From positions 40,845,279 through 40,909,278 of the forward strand of contig CM034599.1 of the NCBI GenBank assembly GCA_020091685.1: a DNA stretch of 64,000 nt, read 5' to 3'. Source of the DNA: Lutjanus erythropterus (lineage: Eukaryota; Chordata; Actinopteri; Lutjaniformes; Lutjanidae). The position numbers and the translations under genes were made by a program. The notes beneath the pieces were generated by a model, which was not told the origin of the DNA, did not search any database, and saw nothing but the letters and a program-made list of their open reading frames with translations. This document shows positions 11,086 to 21,110 of this stretch, piece after piece. The first letter of the stretch is position 1. Every line of letters begins with the position of its first letter.

Positions 11086-11884
11086 AAATACATCTTCAGC
11101 TACAATTCTATCCATGCTGGCTCACTGACTATGTTTACATTCACACTCATTTCCCACTATCATTCCAAATATGACAGTATCTTTTGCATGCACACACATC
11201 TTTTGCCTGTTTGCAGTCAGCTCTGTGTGTTGTGGACAAAACAACAAACAGCAAACAGTTTGCAGGGCTGAGGATGAGATGCATGCACAAAAGAAAAGCC
11301 CACATCTCTGGTGAGGAGGAGAAACACACATACTTTCAATCAGCATGAAAATCTTAGATATGATATATAATATAAGCCATAGGATGTGCATCATTACGGT
11401 CATCAGAATATGCACAGCTGCATATAAACTGCAATATTAGTGGAATATTCATTTTTGTCAAAAGCACCTACTGTCACACTCTCGTACCAGGACACTTGAA
11501 TAAAACAGAGCCTTTGTTCATTTTATTGGCAGCACCTGTGCTTTTCCTGCAAAATGTCTGCACTGGATTTATGAGCAGTGGCCTTACAAACAACATTATA
11601 ACAAATATATTTAAGAAATAATAAATAAGACTGAGAGGTTTATTGAGGTTTATTGTCTGTCACTCTGTTACTGTTTATTTCCTTCTGACATCACAGTCAT
11701 TTCATGTTGGCAGAGGTTACATCCCAGAACAGACACAAGGCTTTTTTCTTTTCTTTGGCAATGTATCCAAAGGCTTAGAACATACATTGCAACCATATGG
11801 AATATTTAAGGTCTGCCAAGACACATGCTAATTAGCCATCACCTACAGATGGATCACTGGTTCCCCAGCACAGTATCTTGGCAG
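11086..11884. other. Non-coding DNA, nothing recognised
   Basis: The open frame of 97 codons on the minus strand (11122-11415) has no recognisable product. No repeats were identified. Confidence 0.4.
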
Positions 11885-12235
11885 TTAATGACAGTCATGA
11901 AATTAAATCTATAGATTCATATACATGGACACAAGTTGTCAATATTTTTCATGACAGTCGCTATAACTTTTAAACTAATAAGGACAGAGACGTATGGACA
12001 GAGTGGATGGGTGGGTCAAGCACATTCACACAGGAGGCTGGGCTTTGGTTCCTGTGTGGGATCAGCAGTCAATGATGATAATTTTAGGGAAGTAACCCAA
12101 ATCAAGATCTTAGTAGTTTTGTTGCCTAAACCTAACCACACTGTGACTGTCACCTGAACTGTTTCTCAGCAAGCTTCAATTTGAAAGTACTATAACTGAA
12201 TGTTGCATATTAATTATTGTATCACAGAAAAATCA
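11885..12235 (+). repeat. Interspersed repeat, copy 1 (second copy at 49.06-49.34 kb)
   Basis: It shares GTGGGTCAAGCACA, the TCTATAGATT / ACATGGACACAA context, and TTTTGTTGCCTAAACCTAAC with 49090-49290 in the same order and orientation. It is non-coding. The ends are not defined. Confidence 0.6.
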
Positions 12236-12639
12236 ATAATTCCTGTCAGTGTGCACAAATCTATACATTTTGACAATTCATGAACTACTGTGTTAAAAAT
12301 GTGTCAAAACCTTCAAATCTAACAATATCTGCTAAAAAATATTGTTATAATTATTTAGCTATTATAGTCATCTTTGTTTTTAATGAAAAAGTTGCTCTCA
12401 GATTTCCATCAACTCTGTCAGATTTTGACAAAAACGTGATTTAATCAGGCATAAAAAGTTTTAGCTAGAGCCTAAGGACCCCTGTCTCACTTCCTGGTTT
12501 AAAAAGGCAGGAATACTGCTCAAGCACTGGTAAATTTTCTATATTTTGACAAATTCATTCAATAATATTGTTATCAGATGTGTCTCAACCATAACAAGTC
12601 AACTCTGTAGCCCTTCTAAAACAAAGCTAAATAAGAATT
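12236..12639. other. AT-rich non-coding DNA
   Basis: Possibly part of the adjoining repeat. Nothing specific was recognised. Confidence 0.35.
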
Positions 12640-13315
12640 ATGTTTTAAAAATGTGTATTTTGATTAACATTAAGAGAACTCTGAGGAACTTTAAAAAATA
12701 TACAATGGCGGGCACAGTGGTGCAGTGGTTAGCACTGCCGCCTCACAGCAAGAAGGTCCTGAGATTGAATCCCCCAGCTGGCTGGGGCAGGGCCTTTCTC
12801 TGTGGAATTTGCATGTTCTCCCCGTAAGTGTAAGTGTGAGTGGTTGTCTGTCTCTATGTGTCAGCCCTGTGATGAACTGGTGACTTGTCCAGGGTGAACC
12901 CCGCTTCTCACCCAATGTCAGCTGGGAAAGGCTCCAGCAGCCTGCGACCCTTACAGAATAAGCGGTTACAGAAAATGGATGGATGGACAATGGCTGCTCA
13001 CTACAATTATGCTGTGAAATGAAAAAATGGAAAATTTTTGTCAACTTTGTGAGATGTCTATGCTGATGGAGGTGACATAATTCTCAGTTCTCTTTAATAA
13101 AAGAATTATGTGTTTGAAATCAATACTTTTTTCAATTTAATAATAAAAAAAAAACTGCAATCATTTTAATAAGCCAGGGCCTATGTCAATGCTGTGAAAT
13201 GAAAAAATGCAATATTTTGTCAACTTTATAAGTTAGATGGAAAATCTGACTGAGGTGATGTCTACATTTAACAAAAATGTCTCATTTCCAGGTTTAATAG
13301 CCAAGAGTTAGATCT
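12640..13315 (+). repeat. Interspersed repeat with internal partial duplication and a nested insertion
   Basis: It matches the reverse complement of 10925-11085. The segment beginning ATGCTGTGAAATGAAAAAAT occurs twice (13009 and 13190), so this copy carries an internal duplication of about 180 bp. It is split by the element at 12702-12994. Confidence 0.75.
12702..12994 (+). mobile_element. SINE-like element with RTE-type (ATGG)n tail, nested, with target duplication
   Basis: The head GTGGTGCAGTGGTTAGCACT, the middle TTTGCATGTTCTCCCCGT, and the block GTGATGAACTGGTGACTTGT followed by CCAGGGTGAACCCC are typical of an abundant teleost family. It ends AAGCGGTTACAGAAAATGG with GGATGGATGG, the style of RTE/Rex3 3' tails. 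ACAATGGC flanks both sides (12702-12709 and 12987-12994). The paralogous repeat at 10.9-11.1 kb has a single TAAAATGGC at this point, which confirms insertion. The central part of the usual family sequence is deleted. Confidence 0.75.
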
Positions 13316-14220
13316 TTTAAAATATATTTTCCAGCAGAATTGAAGAATAAAAATCAAAAGCCCCATTAAAATATGGTTTTTACAAAATGAAAAGAGGTTG
13401 GTTCAGCAGTTACAGGGCTGTGTCAGGCTGTTTATTTGACTTCAGTTGGATAAATGGTGAGAGCAGCACTGATACAATAATAGCTTTAGGGATTCAATAG
13501 CTTTATGTGTCCACAAATGCTCAAGTCCAGACAGGCAGTATATTACAACCATGTGAAGGTCCAGAGGGATTCCTCTGGTATAAATGTGTCTGAGAGTCAG
13601 GAGAGAAGATGCAGGGCGCGTCCTCCATCACATCATCATCATCACTTCTCTTTTCCTCAGGATGAAGAAGGAAAGGGTGGGCAGGAATGTTTGGAGGGAA
13701 ACACAACGTTGCACAACATTTCTCTTTCTCTTCTAAATGCTGTCACTGTACCTGTTTGTCTGGGCTGAACAGATGATCCAGTCCTATGATTATGGACACT
13801 GAGGACCCGTTGGGTGATCCATCTAGACTCAGGCTGACATTTCATCACAGAGGATCAGGCCCCAGAAAAAGGACCTTCGCTTAGTTGCTGAAGAGCCCTT
13901 CAATCAGGCTACGGCTCACTGCTCACAGCTATTTAACTTGAGATCCCACTTTGATCTGGAACACCTGAGTAGAGATCGACCTGGGACTCACTGCAGCGTC
14001 TCAAGAGTGTGTCCATGTGGTCCCTAAATAAACACATTTAAAACTGCACTTATTAATATGTATATTCTGATCGCAGCCTGTTTTAGCTCGTTTTAGTCAA
14101 CAAGCAAATTAAGCTGTCATCAGCCTTGTTTCAGAAGGCAGCTGTTGTCAGAGAAAAAGATCATTACCCCACAATGAATGTAAGTTCATTGTCCATAGTC
14201 TGCCATTGGTTGCTTATTTA
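13316..14220. other. Non-coding DNA, nothing recognised
   Basis: Unique sequence. The open frames (up to 87 codons at 13505-13768) are unrecognisable. Confidence 0.4.
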
Positions 14221-14625
14221 AGATAAGATAAGATACAATTAGAACTTTATTAGTCCCACAATGGGCAAATTGCAGTATTACAGTGTCAAAGAGGACAGCA
14301 AATACAGAAGCATCAATAAAACAATTGAATTAATAGAAATAATAAACAAGTAAACAGCAATATGAATAAGATGAGATATTAAAAAAAGAACAATATAAAC
14401 AATAGGAAATAAAAAATCAAAAATATGTGCAATGTAAACAAGAGGAAACTTTAGAGATTGCAATAATATAGACAGGGTATATATAACAGGAACACTATAC
14501 AATCTTGACCAATAAACAGACTTAACAATTGAATTTACGGCACTGCACAGAGAAAATATTGATATTGCATGAAATACACTTGAATGAAATGTTGATATTG
14601 CACAGTTTAAATTGAAATTACATTA
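14221..14625 (-). mobile_element. LINE 3' end (Rex1-like), 5'-truncated
   Basis: The tandem AAGATAAGATAAGATAC followed by AACTTTATTAGTCCCACAAT is the reverse complement of the ...TGGGACTAATAAAGTT(ATCTT)n tail of Rex1-like LINEs in fish. The rest is AT-rich 3' untranslated-like sequence. No reverse transcriptase was found. The left boundary is the tail, and the right boundary is approximate. Confidence 0.6.
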
Positions 14626-14667
14626 TCCCAGACAGCATCTGCTATCTGCAGGTTACTGTTTTCAAAA

Positions 14668-14681
14668 CCCTAACCCTAACC
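14668..14681. repeat. Two telomere-type CCCTAA units
   Basis: CCCTAACCCTAACC occurs once. It is too short to be more than chance or a microsatellite seed. Confidence 0.5.
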
Positions 14682-15224
14682 TGATCAGTAACGGTACAAA
14701 TGTAATCAAGCTAGCAGCTGTTACCTTTTCTTTCTTTTTTGTCTTATGCCAGGGCTCGCCTCCTTAGGTGCAAATAATCCTGCAAAACAACACATTATTT
14801 TGTACGAGCACTATTGTTGCATCCTGAGCTTTGTGCTGCTAAGACTAATGTGATTGACTTAGAGAAATACAAATAAGCCAGGGCGTGTTTTTTTTTTCCT
14901 CCTCTCGGAGAATGGTCATGTCTGGAGCCAGAGCTTTCTCCAGTGCCATGAGTGTTATGCAAGACAAGAAGAAAATTTCTGTCTCTGGAAAATGCTGCAT
15001 TATGTTCTCCAGCAAGTCCGTCTGCTATTTGTAGCTGAGCAGGCAGTGTACAGTGGCTTTATCAGAACTTTTTAATTAAAAGCAGAGGTTGATGAGAGCG
15101 GTGAGACTCAATCACAAAAGTAAGACTGTAGGCTCCAAAACCAAAACAATGACCCAAAAAGCTGAGCGGAGTTGCAGAGTTACACCACTTCCTGACTGGA
15201 AGGCCTGCAACCGAGTGAACATCA
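14682..15224. other. Non-coding DNA, nothing recognised
   Basis: Unique sequence next to the MADF-bearing element. Confidence 0.35.
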
Positions 15225-15414
15225 GATTGTCTGAGTTTTTCCCAGTGAACATGTCCTAACCTGCTGTGTGCACCAGTGAACAGGCGAAGTGACTTGTCGC
15301 TTACTTGAAAAACTCTTGCTCTGGTTCTATTTTTGCTTGTTTCACCTCAACATATCTTCCTGGATCAAAGTCAACGCTGACATCCTTGGTGTTTCTGTTT
15401 CCCCTCCAGTCAGA

Positions 15415-15537
15415 AGTCTATATGGATGGTGAGAAATTAGTTTATGAAGTTGATGACATCTTATATGATCCATCACCTACAGTATTTCACAGGGATGTTC
15501 TCTAAAAACGATGTAGTCTGGAAAGAATACTGGAGCT
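15415..15537 (+). pseudogene. MADF-domain remnant, copy A
   Basis: A polypyrimidine tract ending CCCCTCCAG at 15409 looks like a splice acceptor. It leads into MDGEKLVYEV, then DILYDPSPTVFHRD, a TAA stop at 15503-15505, and after a frame change KNDVVWKEYWSW. This follows the MADF pattern: an aliphatic LI..V helix, ILYD, a Y/F.RD segment, and W in the second helix. MADF domains are Myb/SANT-like DNA-binding modules. The stop and frameshift make the copy non-functional. The similar segment at 31331-31420 has an independent stop. Confidence 0.65.
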
Positions 15538-15640
15538 GGGGGGGGGCTGTTTATTATTATTCTTTATTATAAACTTACAACTATATAGAAATCAAGCTTA
15601 CTTTAAATTAGTCAGTTAGTTATGAATAAATCATTTAGAC

Positions 15641-15999
15641 CAGTGGTTCCCACTTTGCTCTCAAAAATTACCATAAATTATAATTGTTTCCATTTTTAGA
15701 ACCTTTACCTTTGGTGAATGTCTCTTTTCTAGAGTATGTTTAACATTTTTATTTTAACAACCCATCAAAGTAGCTTACACACACTCATGCTTACCAAAAG
15801 AATTACAGAGGTGTGGCTAACTAAGTGGCAGTTTAGTGAATGAGGACAATACACAAATGTATCTTTTTTAAATTGTTTTGTATACAGACTTCTGTATAAA
15901 CTGAATTTTGACACCATCAGAGCAAAGCCTTGGGGACCCCCTGTAACTTTTACGCCCCCCTTAGGGGGGCCTGAACCCCAAGTTGAGAACCAATGACTG
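15641..15999. mobile_element. hAT-like MITE inserted in MADF element copy A
   Basis: The left end reads CAGTGGTTCCCACTTTG. The right end, reverse-complemented, reads CAGTCATTGGTTCTCAACTT, a variant of the CAGTGGTTCTCAA terminus of fish and mammal hAT elements. A G/C-rich block CTTAGGGGGGCCTGAACCCC precedes the right end, as is usual for this group. Copy B of the host element has continuous sequence here, which confirms insertion. The interior is non-coding. Confidence 0.7.
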
Positions 16000-16125
16000 A
16001 AACACTTAGCATACTCATCTACAGAGGGAGAAATCACAAGCAGCACAGCTGCAACATCGCTTGTATATGTGGACAATTGTTTTGTGCTCCATCAGCTGCT
16101 CACTTGACGTATGATAGGAAATAAT

Positions 16126-17178
16126 TCTCTGTAGGTTTGTCACTACTCCCCCTTTTACATCACACAGTCATGTGACCCTTTGTTAATATTAAATATAGAG
16201 CATCTTTAAGTTGGGGTAAATGTCTCTTAATGTCATCTTCATGACAAAAAGTCAATTTTCCTTCCTCCATTTTAGCCACAGTTCCTCTAAACTTTTGCAG
16301 GTTTTCAGCTCAGATTTAGGGCATCTGAAGCCAGACAACATCTGATTCTGAAGATTTGATTACGTGTACAAACATTCTGGCAGTCTTTTGGGTCATCTTG
16401 TAATGTGTAAAGGTTCAAGTCTCTGATCTCTTCCCTCCTAATCTCGCTGAGACCAATGCATTTATTTCAAACATGCTCTGTCTTCACAAGTTGTCCTGCT
16501 ATCTCTATCTGTAGCATAAGCTGGTCACAGACTGAAATCGGTTTGTTTTGGGTTGGTTTAGCATCAGGATTAAGTTTTGAGAGATTTGCAGGTTGCACAG
16601 GGTCAGAACTCTGGTAGTTATGTAATCCCGAAATGCAACTAATCATCAAGTGTGTGTTCCCTAAATCCCACAGCCTTGAAATCCAATGCTGCAACATGAC
16701 AAAAATCTCCAAAGCTTTAAAAAAGCTAGTAGCTGGGAGTGTATTGTGGAGTGTTAAGTCTTTTCACCATCTGTTCAGTCATGTGTCCTCCTGTTTAGAT
16801 TGTCTGTGTTTGGGTTTGACGCTGACCTACTGTAGATCATTCCTGTCCCTCGACATCCACACACTGAACTCTTTGTATCACTGCCTGTCAGGCACTAGCA
16901 CGGTTGTAAGCAATAGTATAGATGGCTAAATCACTGGTCTCTGTCCATTCAGACTTGGGACTCTCCTAGCATCTCAATGTAAAGGCCTTATTCTGTTTGA
17001 CTCCACAGATTGCGCCAGTCAGCCATGCAATGAGATTACAGAAGCAGCAGCACTTGCCAATCACACAACAGGAACTGCAGTGATACCCAACCCTCCTGGG
17101 CTCTGAGTGATGAAAAGGCGAAAGATGTTTCTCTACATCCCAATGAAATATGCAAACTTGTCGAAGCACATACCTCGG

Positions 17179-17180
<2 letters not shown>
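16126..17180. other. Non-coding DNA, nothing recognised
   Basis: Open frames up to 98 codons have no recognisable product. No repeat ends were seen. Confidence 0.4.

Positions 17181-17228
<48 letters not shown>
17181..17228. repeat. (CA)24 microsatellite
   Basis: This is an uninterrupted CA tract. It explains the Cys/Val runs in frames read on the minus strand. Confidence 0.98.
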
Positions 17229-17234
<6 letters not shown>

Positions 17235-18349
17235 CATGAATATTAAAGGATGATTTAAGCACAAGCTTGGTCATCTAAGGGCAGCAGTTTGGAAAGCAGA
17301 GATCGACATGCAGCACTGTGCTATCTTTAATGTGCTGAAGTTGAGGGAAAGTTGTGTTTTGCCTCTGCGGGGTTTTGTAAAAGTTCGCTCAAGTTTACAC
17401 TTTCAACTGTTGCTGAGGCCCAATGGGGTGAGATCACGCTGCGAGGCTCCAAAGCCCATCGCAGACTCACTTTGCCAAACTGAACTCCTGAAAATATTTG
17501 GATTCAACAAATCCCTGCTGATTTCACGCTATACCCAATTCTGCTGCTGTGTTTTGGTTTTCAAGCCCTGTCCACAGTCTCAGTGCTCGCAGCAGTCATA
17601 GTGATTGACGGATTGATACAGAGCTGGTCCAGGGAAGCAACTCAGGTCAAAGCCAAATGTATGTGCAATGTGTTTGTGCTTCACAGGTGGAATACATGCA
17701 TTTAAAACCACAAGAAGAGGTCATTCAGATCCACAGAACAGATGGTGAAGCATCTACTGCAATGCCATCACAACTGGCAGTTGCAACCAGCGGAGATCTG
17801 TGAACTTCTGCCAACATTAACATGACCCCCACACAGATTGTCTTTCAAACTGAAGCAGTTGTTGATCACTTGCTGTCCCTAGTGGTCGGTTAAGAAGAGT
17901 GAGAAGTCAGCTGTTAATACCCGTATAAAACAGAGCAGTCAAAAATTAGAATTACTGCCTCACAGTTGTTTGTCTCCACCAAGCATTCAAGTTACAGTTT
18001 ACATCCGTCTGTCCACACTCATATAATGTCTGTAGTGAAGACTGAAGGAATTTAATATGGAACTTACCACTGCACTGTCTCTTAACTTTGAGGGAATTTA
18101 AATAAAGGTATTAAGTGTATTTTTTGGGCAAAATGGAAGTTCTCACTATACATGTGTGATTGTAGTGAATTTCCAGGTAGAAACATACTGTCTTCACTTA
18201 CAGACTATTTTACAGAGGAGGACAGAGTACTGATAGTGAGCTGGACATTATGATGTCACAGAGAAGTTAACCTCTTGGATATAAAATGTCATCACCTCAT
18301 CATTTTATCCTGTTAGATATTTGTGTGTCATTTTGTCATAATTAGTGTA
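17229..18349. other. Non-coding DNA with one repeat fragment
   Basis: AGAAGAGGTCATTCAGATCC and CAGATGGTGAAGCATCTACT at 17711-17759 match 27821-27868. The rest is unique with no supported gene. Confidence 0.45.
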
Positions 18350-18560
18350 TGAATTCAAAAATGTGTTTACTAAGGTCACAGTGACCTTTGACCACCAACT
18401 TCTAAACACTTAAACCTTAAGTCCAAGTGAACATCATGAGTTTGAAGAATTTCCTTCAAAGTGATCTTGAGATATCACGTTCACAAGAATGGGATGAGCT
18501 GAAGACATAATGCCTCTGGCCATAAAATTAGGCTGATCAGTCCAGTGGTATTCGAGATTA
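18350..18560 (+). repeat. Abundant teleost interspersed repeat (GTCACAGTGACC family)
   Basis: The order GGTCACAGTGACCTTTGACC, TCCAAGTGAACATCATGAG, GATCTTGAGATATCACGTTC, ACAAGAATGGGATGAG, CATAATGCCTCTGGCCA is a common fish repeat. Its last part, AGGCTGATCAGTCCAG, recurs at 27977-27992. It has no coding capacity. The transposon class is not clear to me. Confidence 0.65.
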
Positions 18561-18678
18561 GCTCTGGACCAGATGCAGGTCTGTTAATCACGCCCGCATG
18601 CACACACAGAAGCAATTACCTGATCCCCTCCTGGCTTATGCCTAACAAGTGACTGTGACTCTCCTCCTGTGTCTGCAG

Positions 18679-18714
18679 AGGAAGTGATCAGTGTGGAGCC
18701 TCTGGTTATAGACA
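18679..18714 (+). other. Candidate 36-nt cassette exon
   Basis: Upstream lies a branch-like CCTAAC at 18641-18646, a pyrimidine tract CTCCTCCTGTGTCTGCAG ending at 18678, and downstream a GTAAGA donor from 18715. The 36-nt interval has no stop in the frame with one leading split codon (EVISVEPLVID). Its length is a multiple of three, with phase 1 at both ends. This is a splice-signal prediction only. No other exon of a host gene was found nearby. Confidence 0.25.
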
Positions 18715-18720
18715 GTAAGA

Positions 18721-19118
18721 GGAGTCAGAGAGTCAGTCTGCAGCTGGGTTTTAGCACTGAACAAATAAGAGCTGCTGAAATTGGAGACGAGCTGTGGGCC
18801 GCCTTCAGTGTTTTACATTCACATCAGTGTCTCTCATAAATCCCTCACACGAGTGCTGAACCTGATCTCCTTCATCCTCACAAGGCTTCAGCCTAACCTG
18901 TGTGGCTCTTTGTTTCTGTGCCCCTCTGTCTTTTTGAGGCACAGCAACAGAACAGGATTTACTGCTGAACGCACTCAGGGTCCTGATGTAGAACCAGTTT
19001 TGTGCTGGTTTGTCAAAATGTCCAGGGTCAGAGCGGGAAGGAGGGAGGTCACTTCTGTGGTTTTATTGCACACACAGCTCAAAGACTTCTGCTTGTAACT
19101 CAAGACAAAGCCAGCTGA
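18721..19118. other. Non-coding DNA
   Basis: The open frame at 18781-19098 (105 codons) is unrecognisable. Nothing else was seen. Confidence 0.35.

Positions 19119-19147
<29 letters not shown>
19119..19147. repeat. (GT)14 microsatellite
   Basis: This is an uninterrupted GT tract. Confidence 0.97.
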
Positions 19148-19149
<2 letters not shown>

Positions 19150-19379
19150 TACGCTAGCACAAATGAGCCCCCAGGAGGGGTTTCCTCATATTGTGTGTGT
19201 TCATGTGTGTTCTCTGCATGTTTTATGGATCATACCCTATACACAGCTCTCAAAGATAATATCACACAGGGATACAGACCATAAATAAATTTTAGGAATC
19301 ATCATGTATTTAATTTTTATTTCACTTTGCAAATTTTAGAAAGATGTAGAACATTCTACTGTACATACTATATATAAAT

Positions 19380-19445
19380 ACTACAACTTAATCTCCTGTT
19401 ACAACCCTGTGTTGTAAAATGATGAATAAATCTACCCTCTATAGT
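19380..19445 (+). repeat. LINE 3'-end scrap
   Basis: ACAACCCTGTGTTGTAAAAT followed by GATGAATAAAT matches the reverse complement of 45237-45290 (ACAACCCTGTGTTGTAGAAT, GACAAATAAAT). It is probably the same retroelement tail. Confidence 0.5.
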
Positions 19446-19504
19446 ATAAAACACTTACTTTGAATAACTGGCTATGTATTTTTGTTATGCATCTGAAACA
19501 AAAT

Positions 19505-19887
19505 ATCTATCTTCACCCCAAAATCGAAAATATATATGTTTCCTCTGGCCTGTAGTGCAGTTTATCCATCTATACTGTTTTTTTTGTGTGATATCAACTT
19601 AAGAGATGTCTGCCTTATCTTCAGTATAATGGGCCTAAATGGTACTACAGTCCTGTAGTGTTCAAAGTGCCAAGAAAATTGCAAAACTCAAATGCAATGT
19701 TTCTTCCCAGAAAATCATGACCTGTTTAGAAGGAAAAACATGAAGCTGCACACAACAAGGTCTTTGGATCATCTTGAGTTGGAAAGAGACATTGGATTTA
19801 AATTTTTCAAATAACATCTCTAAAGTCGATATCTCAGGGGAAAAATATGTATTTTTGATTTTGGGGTGAACTGTCCCTTCAAAGGAG
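19505..19887 (+). mobile_element. MITE with AGGGACAGTTCACCCCAAAA ends (copy 1)
   Basis: The left end has CACCCCAAAATCGAAAATAT. The right end, reverse-complemented, starts AAGGGACAGTTCACCCCAAA and continues ATCAAAAATAC, so the element has terminal inverted repeats of at least 25 bp. The first ten bases of the left end are changed. The body aligns with 62872-63110 (TTTATCCATCTA, GTGTTCAAAG, CAATGTTTCTT, AAATCATGACC). It is non-coding. Confidence 0.75.
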
Positions 19888-20169
19888 CACTCCACCAATT
19901 TCACAAATGAAGACTGGTTAAGTCATGTGGCTGATCCACACCTCCTCCTGTCTAAATGGTCAGGCCTGTTCCTTGTATGCTAGCTCACTGCCATCAGTGG
20001 GTGAATGGGTGAATGAGAGGCACAGAGTGCTAAATGGATGAAAGGTTCATAAATGAAGCTTGACAAGTCAAGGGAAATAACCTTGCTGATGTCATCTGGC
20101 TTGGAGACACTGTTTTAACTAAAAAGCAAGAGTATTGAGTTCCCAAGTGTTTACTAGGCAGGAAGGGTC
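19888..20169. other. Non-coding DNA with a short shared word block
   Basis: GGGAAATAACCTTGCTGATG plus TCATCTGGCTTGGAGACA near 20073-20110 resembles AAAATAACCCTGCTGATGTC...GCTGGAGACA at 22354-22391, a small dispersed repeat. Confidence 0.45.
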
Positions 20170-20331
20170 AGTGACAGAAGAAGTGCTCTTTTATTTAAGT
20201 ACCAATACAACCGTGTAAAAGAGCCTTACAAAAGTCCTGCATTCTAATTTCTACTACAGCACAAGTAAATATTATCAGCAAAATGTAAGTAATGTATCAA
20301 AGTAAAAGTACTTGTTCTGCAGATGTCACAA
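20170..20331 (+). repeat. AAGTAAAAGTAC-type element, left part
   Basis: TTTAAGTACCAATACAAC, AAAAGTCCTGCATTC, CAGCAAAATGTAAG and CAAAGTAAAAGTACTTGTTC in this order define a widespread fish non-autonomous DNA transposon. Its right part appears at 56020-56110 and 60315-60420. Confidence 0.6.
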
Positions 20332-20842
20332 CACATTCTCACAACACTTAAGTCTGTGCTTTTGTAGCTACCCATCTGGCTTCAGTTTTCCACCTGCAGG
20401 GCTCCGCAGGCAAGTTTTCAATAATAAATATGTAAGATTTTCAAAATAAAGGTACAAAAAATAGTTGGGTAGGTTTAGCCAACAGAATCCCTATATTTGG
20501 TTCATGAAACAAAACTACATGGGTATGTTTAGGAACAGGTCATGGTTGGGATTAAAATAAGTATGTAACTTATGTATGTAACTGGCATAAGTTATGTAAT
20601 GTCTTAAAAAAAAGTCAATGCTGGCTCTTGGTTTCACACGGGACATGAGCTCCTGTCTCCTGGGTGAAAGTCCTGAGTTTGTTTGACCCATCTGCCCACC
20701 CTACTTACTCCTCACTCTTTATACTTTACATTTCCTGACTTCACAGCAATGTTAGAGGGGAGCCTCCAGAAATGACACAACAGGGGTACCTGCAGTGTCT
20801 TAGACTGTAGCATAGGGGCACTGACCAAGCAGTTTTATTTGA
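20332..20842 (+). mobile_element. CTCACTCCCA-ended MITE, copy 1
   Basis: It starts ACACATTCTCACAACACTTA. Internal landmarks are TTTTCAAAATAAAGGTAC, GGTAGGTTTAG, CTGGGTGAAAGTCCTGAGTT, AGAAATGACACAACAGGGGT and AGCATAGGGGCACTGACCAA. All recur in order in the copies at 28.8, 33.4, 36.6, 37.6 and 49.7 kb. The terminal inverted end is lost here. It is non-coding. Confidence 0.7.
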
Positions 20843-20950
20843 TGCAATTAGATATTTAGTAATGCTGCATCAATGCAAAAATTGCATTTTACTGTTGTAA
20901 CTGGTCAAGGTAGGGCTAGTTTAAATTGTTGTGGATCCAGTTTAATTTTT

Positions 20951-21110
20951 AATTTTATCCAGTGGTACCCAACCAAGGGGCTGGGCCCATCTTAAAGGTC
21001 ATGGGATAAATCTGAGGGGTTCTGAGATGATTAAAAAAAAAACAAAGCTCTGCTACACAGATTTCTATTAATTTGGCTTTATTAATTTGGTCATTAGTTT
21101 ACTGTGAATC
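20951..21110 (+). repeat. hAT-like MITE fragment (CCAGTGGTACCCAACC end)
   Basis: CCAGTGGTACCCAACCAAGG, then GATAAATCTGAGGGGTTCTG, AGATGATTAAAA and AACAAAGCTCTG follow the order of a common fish hAT-derived repeat that starts CAGTGGTTCCCAACC. The right end was not found. Confidence 0.65.

Larger units (their letters stand above)
15225..16125 (+). mobile_element. MADF-bearing DNA transposon remnant, copy A (PIF/Harbinger-like?)
   Basis: The copy aligns with 31126-31455 plus 32941-33140. Shared landmarks in order are ATCAGATTGT, CAACATAT/CAACCTAT, a pyrimidine tract ending CCAG/TCAG, the MADF remnant, GAATAAAT, and CAGAGGGAGAAATCACAAG. A hAT-like MITE interrupts copy A and a LINE interrupts copy B. 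Animal Harbinger transposons carry a second gene for a Myb/MADF-type DNA-binding protein. That makes Harbinger the likely source, but no transposase or TWA-flanked ends were seen. Confidence 0.55.

Noticed and set aside
14668-14681. Interstitial telomeric repeat
   Set aside because: Only two CCCTAA units, well within chance for this AT-rich DNA.
16966-17274. 102- and 63-codon minus-strand frames at 17 kb
   Set aside because: They depend on the (CA)24 microsatellite.
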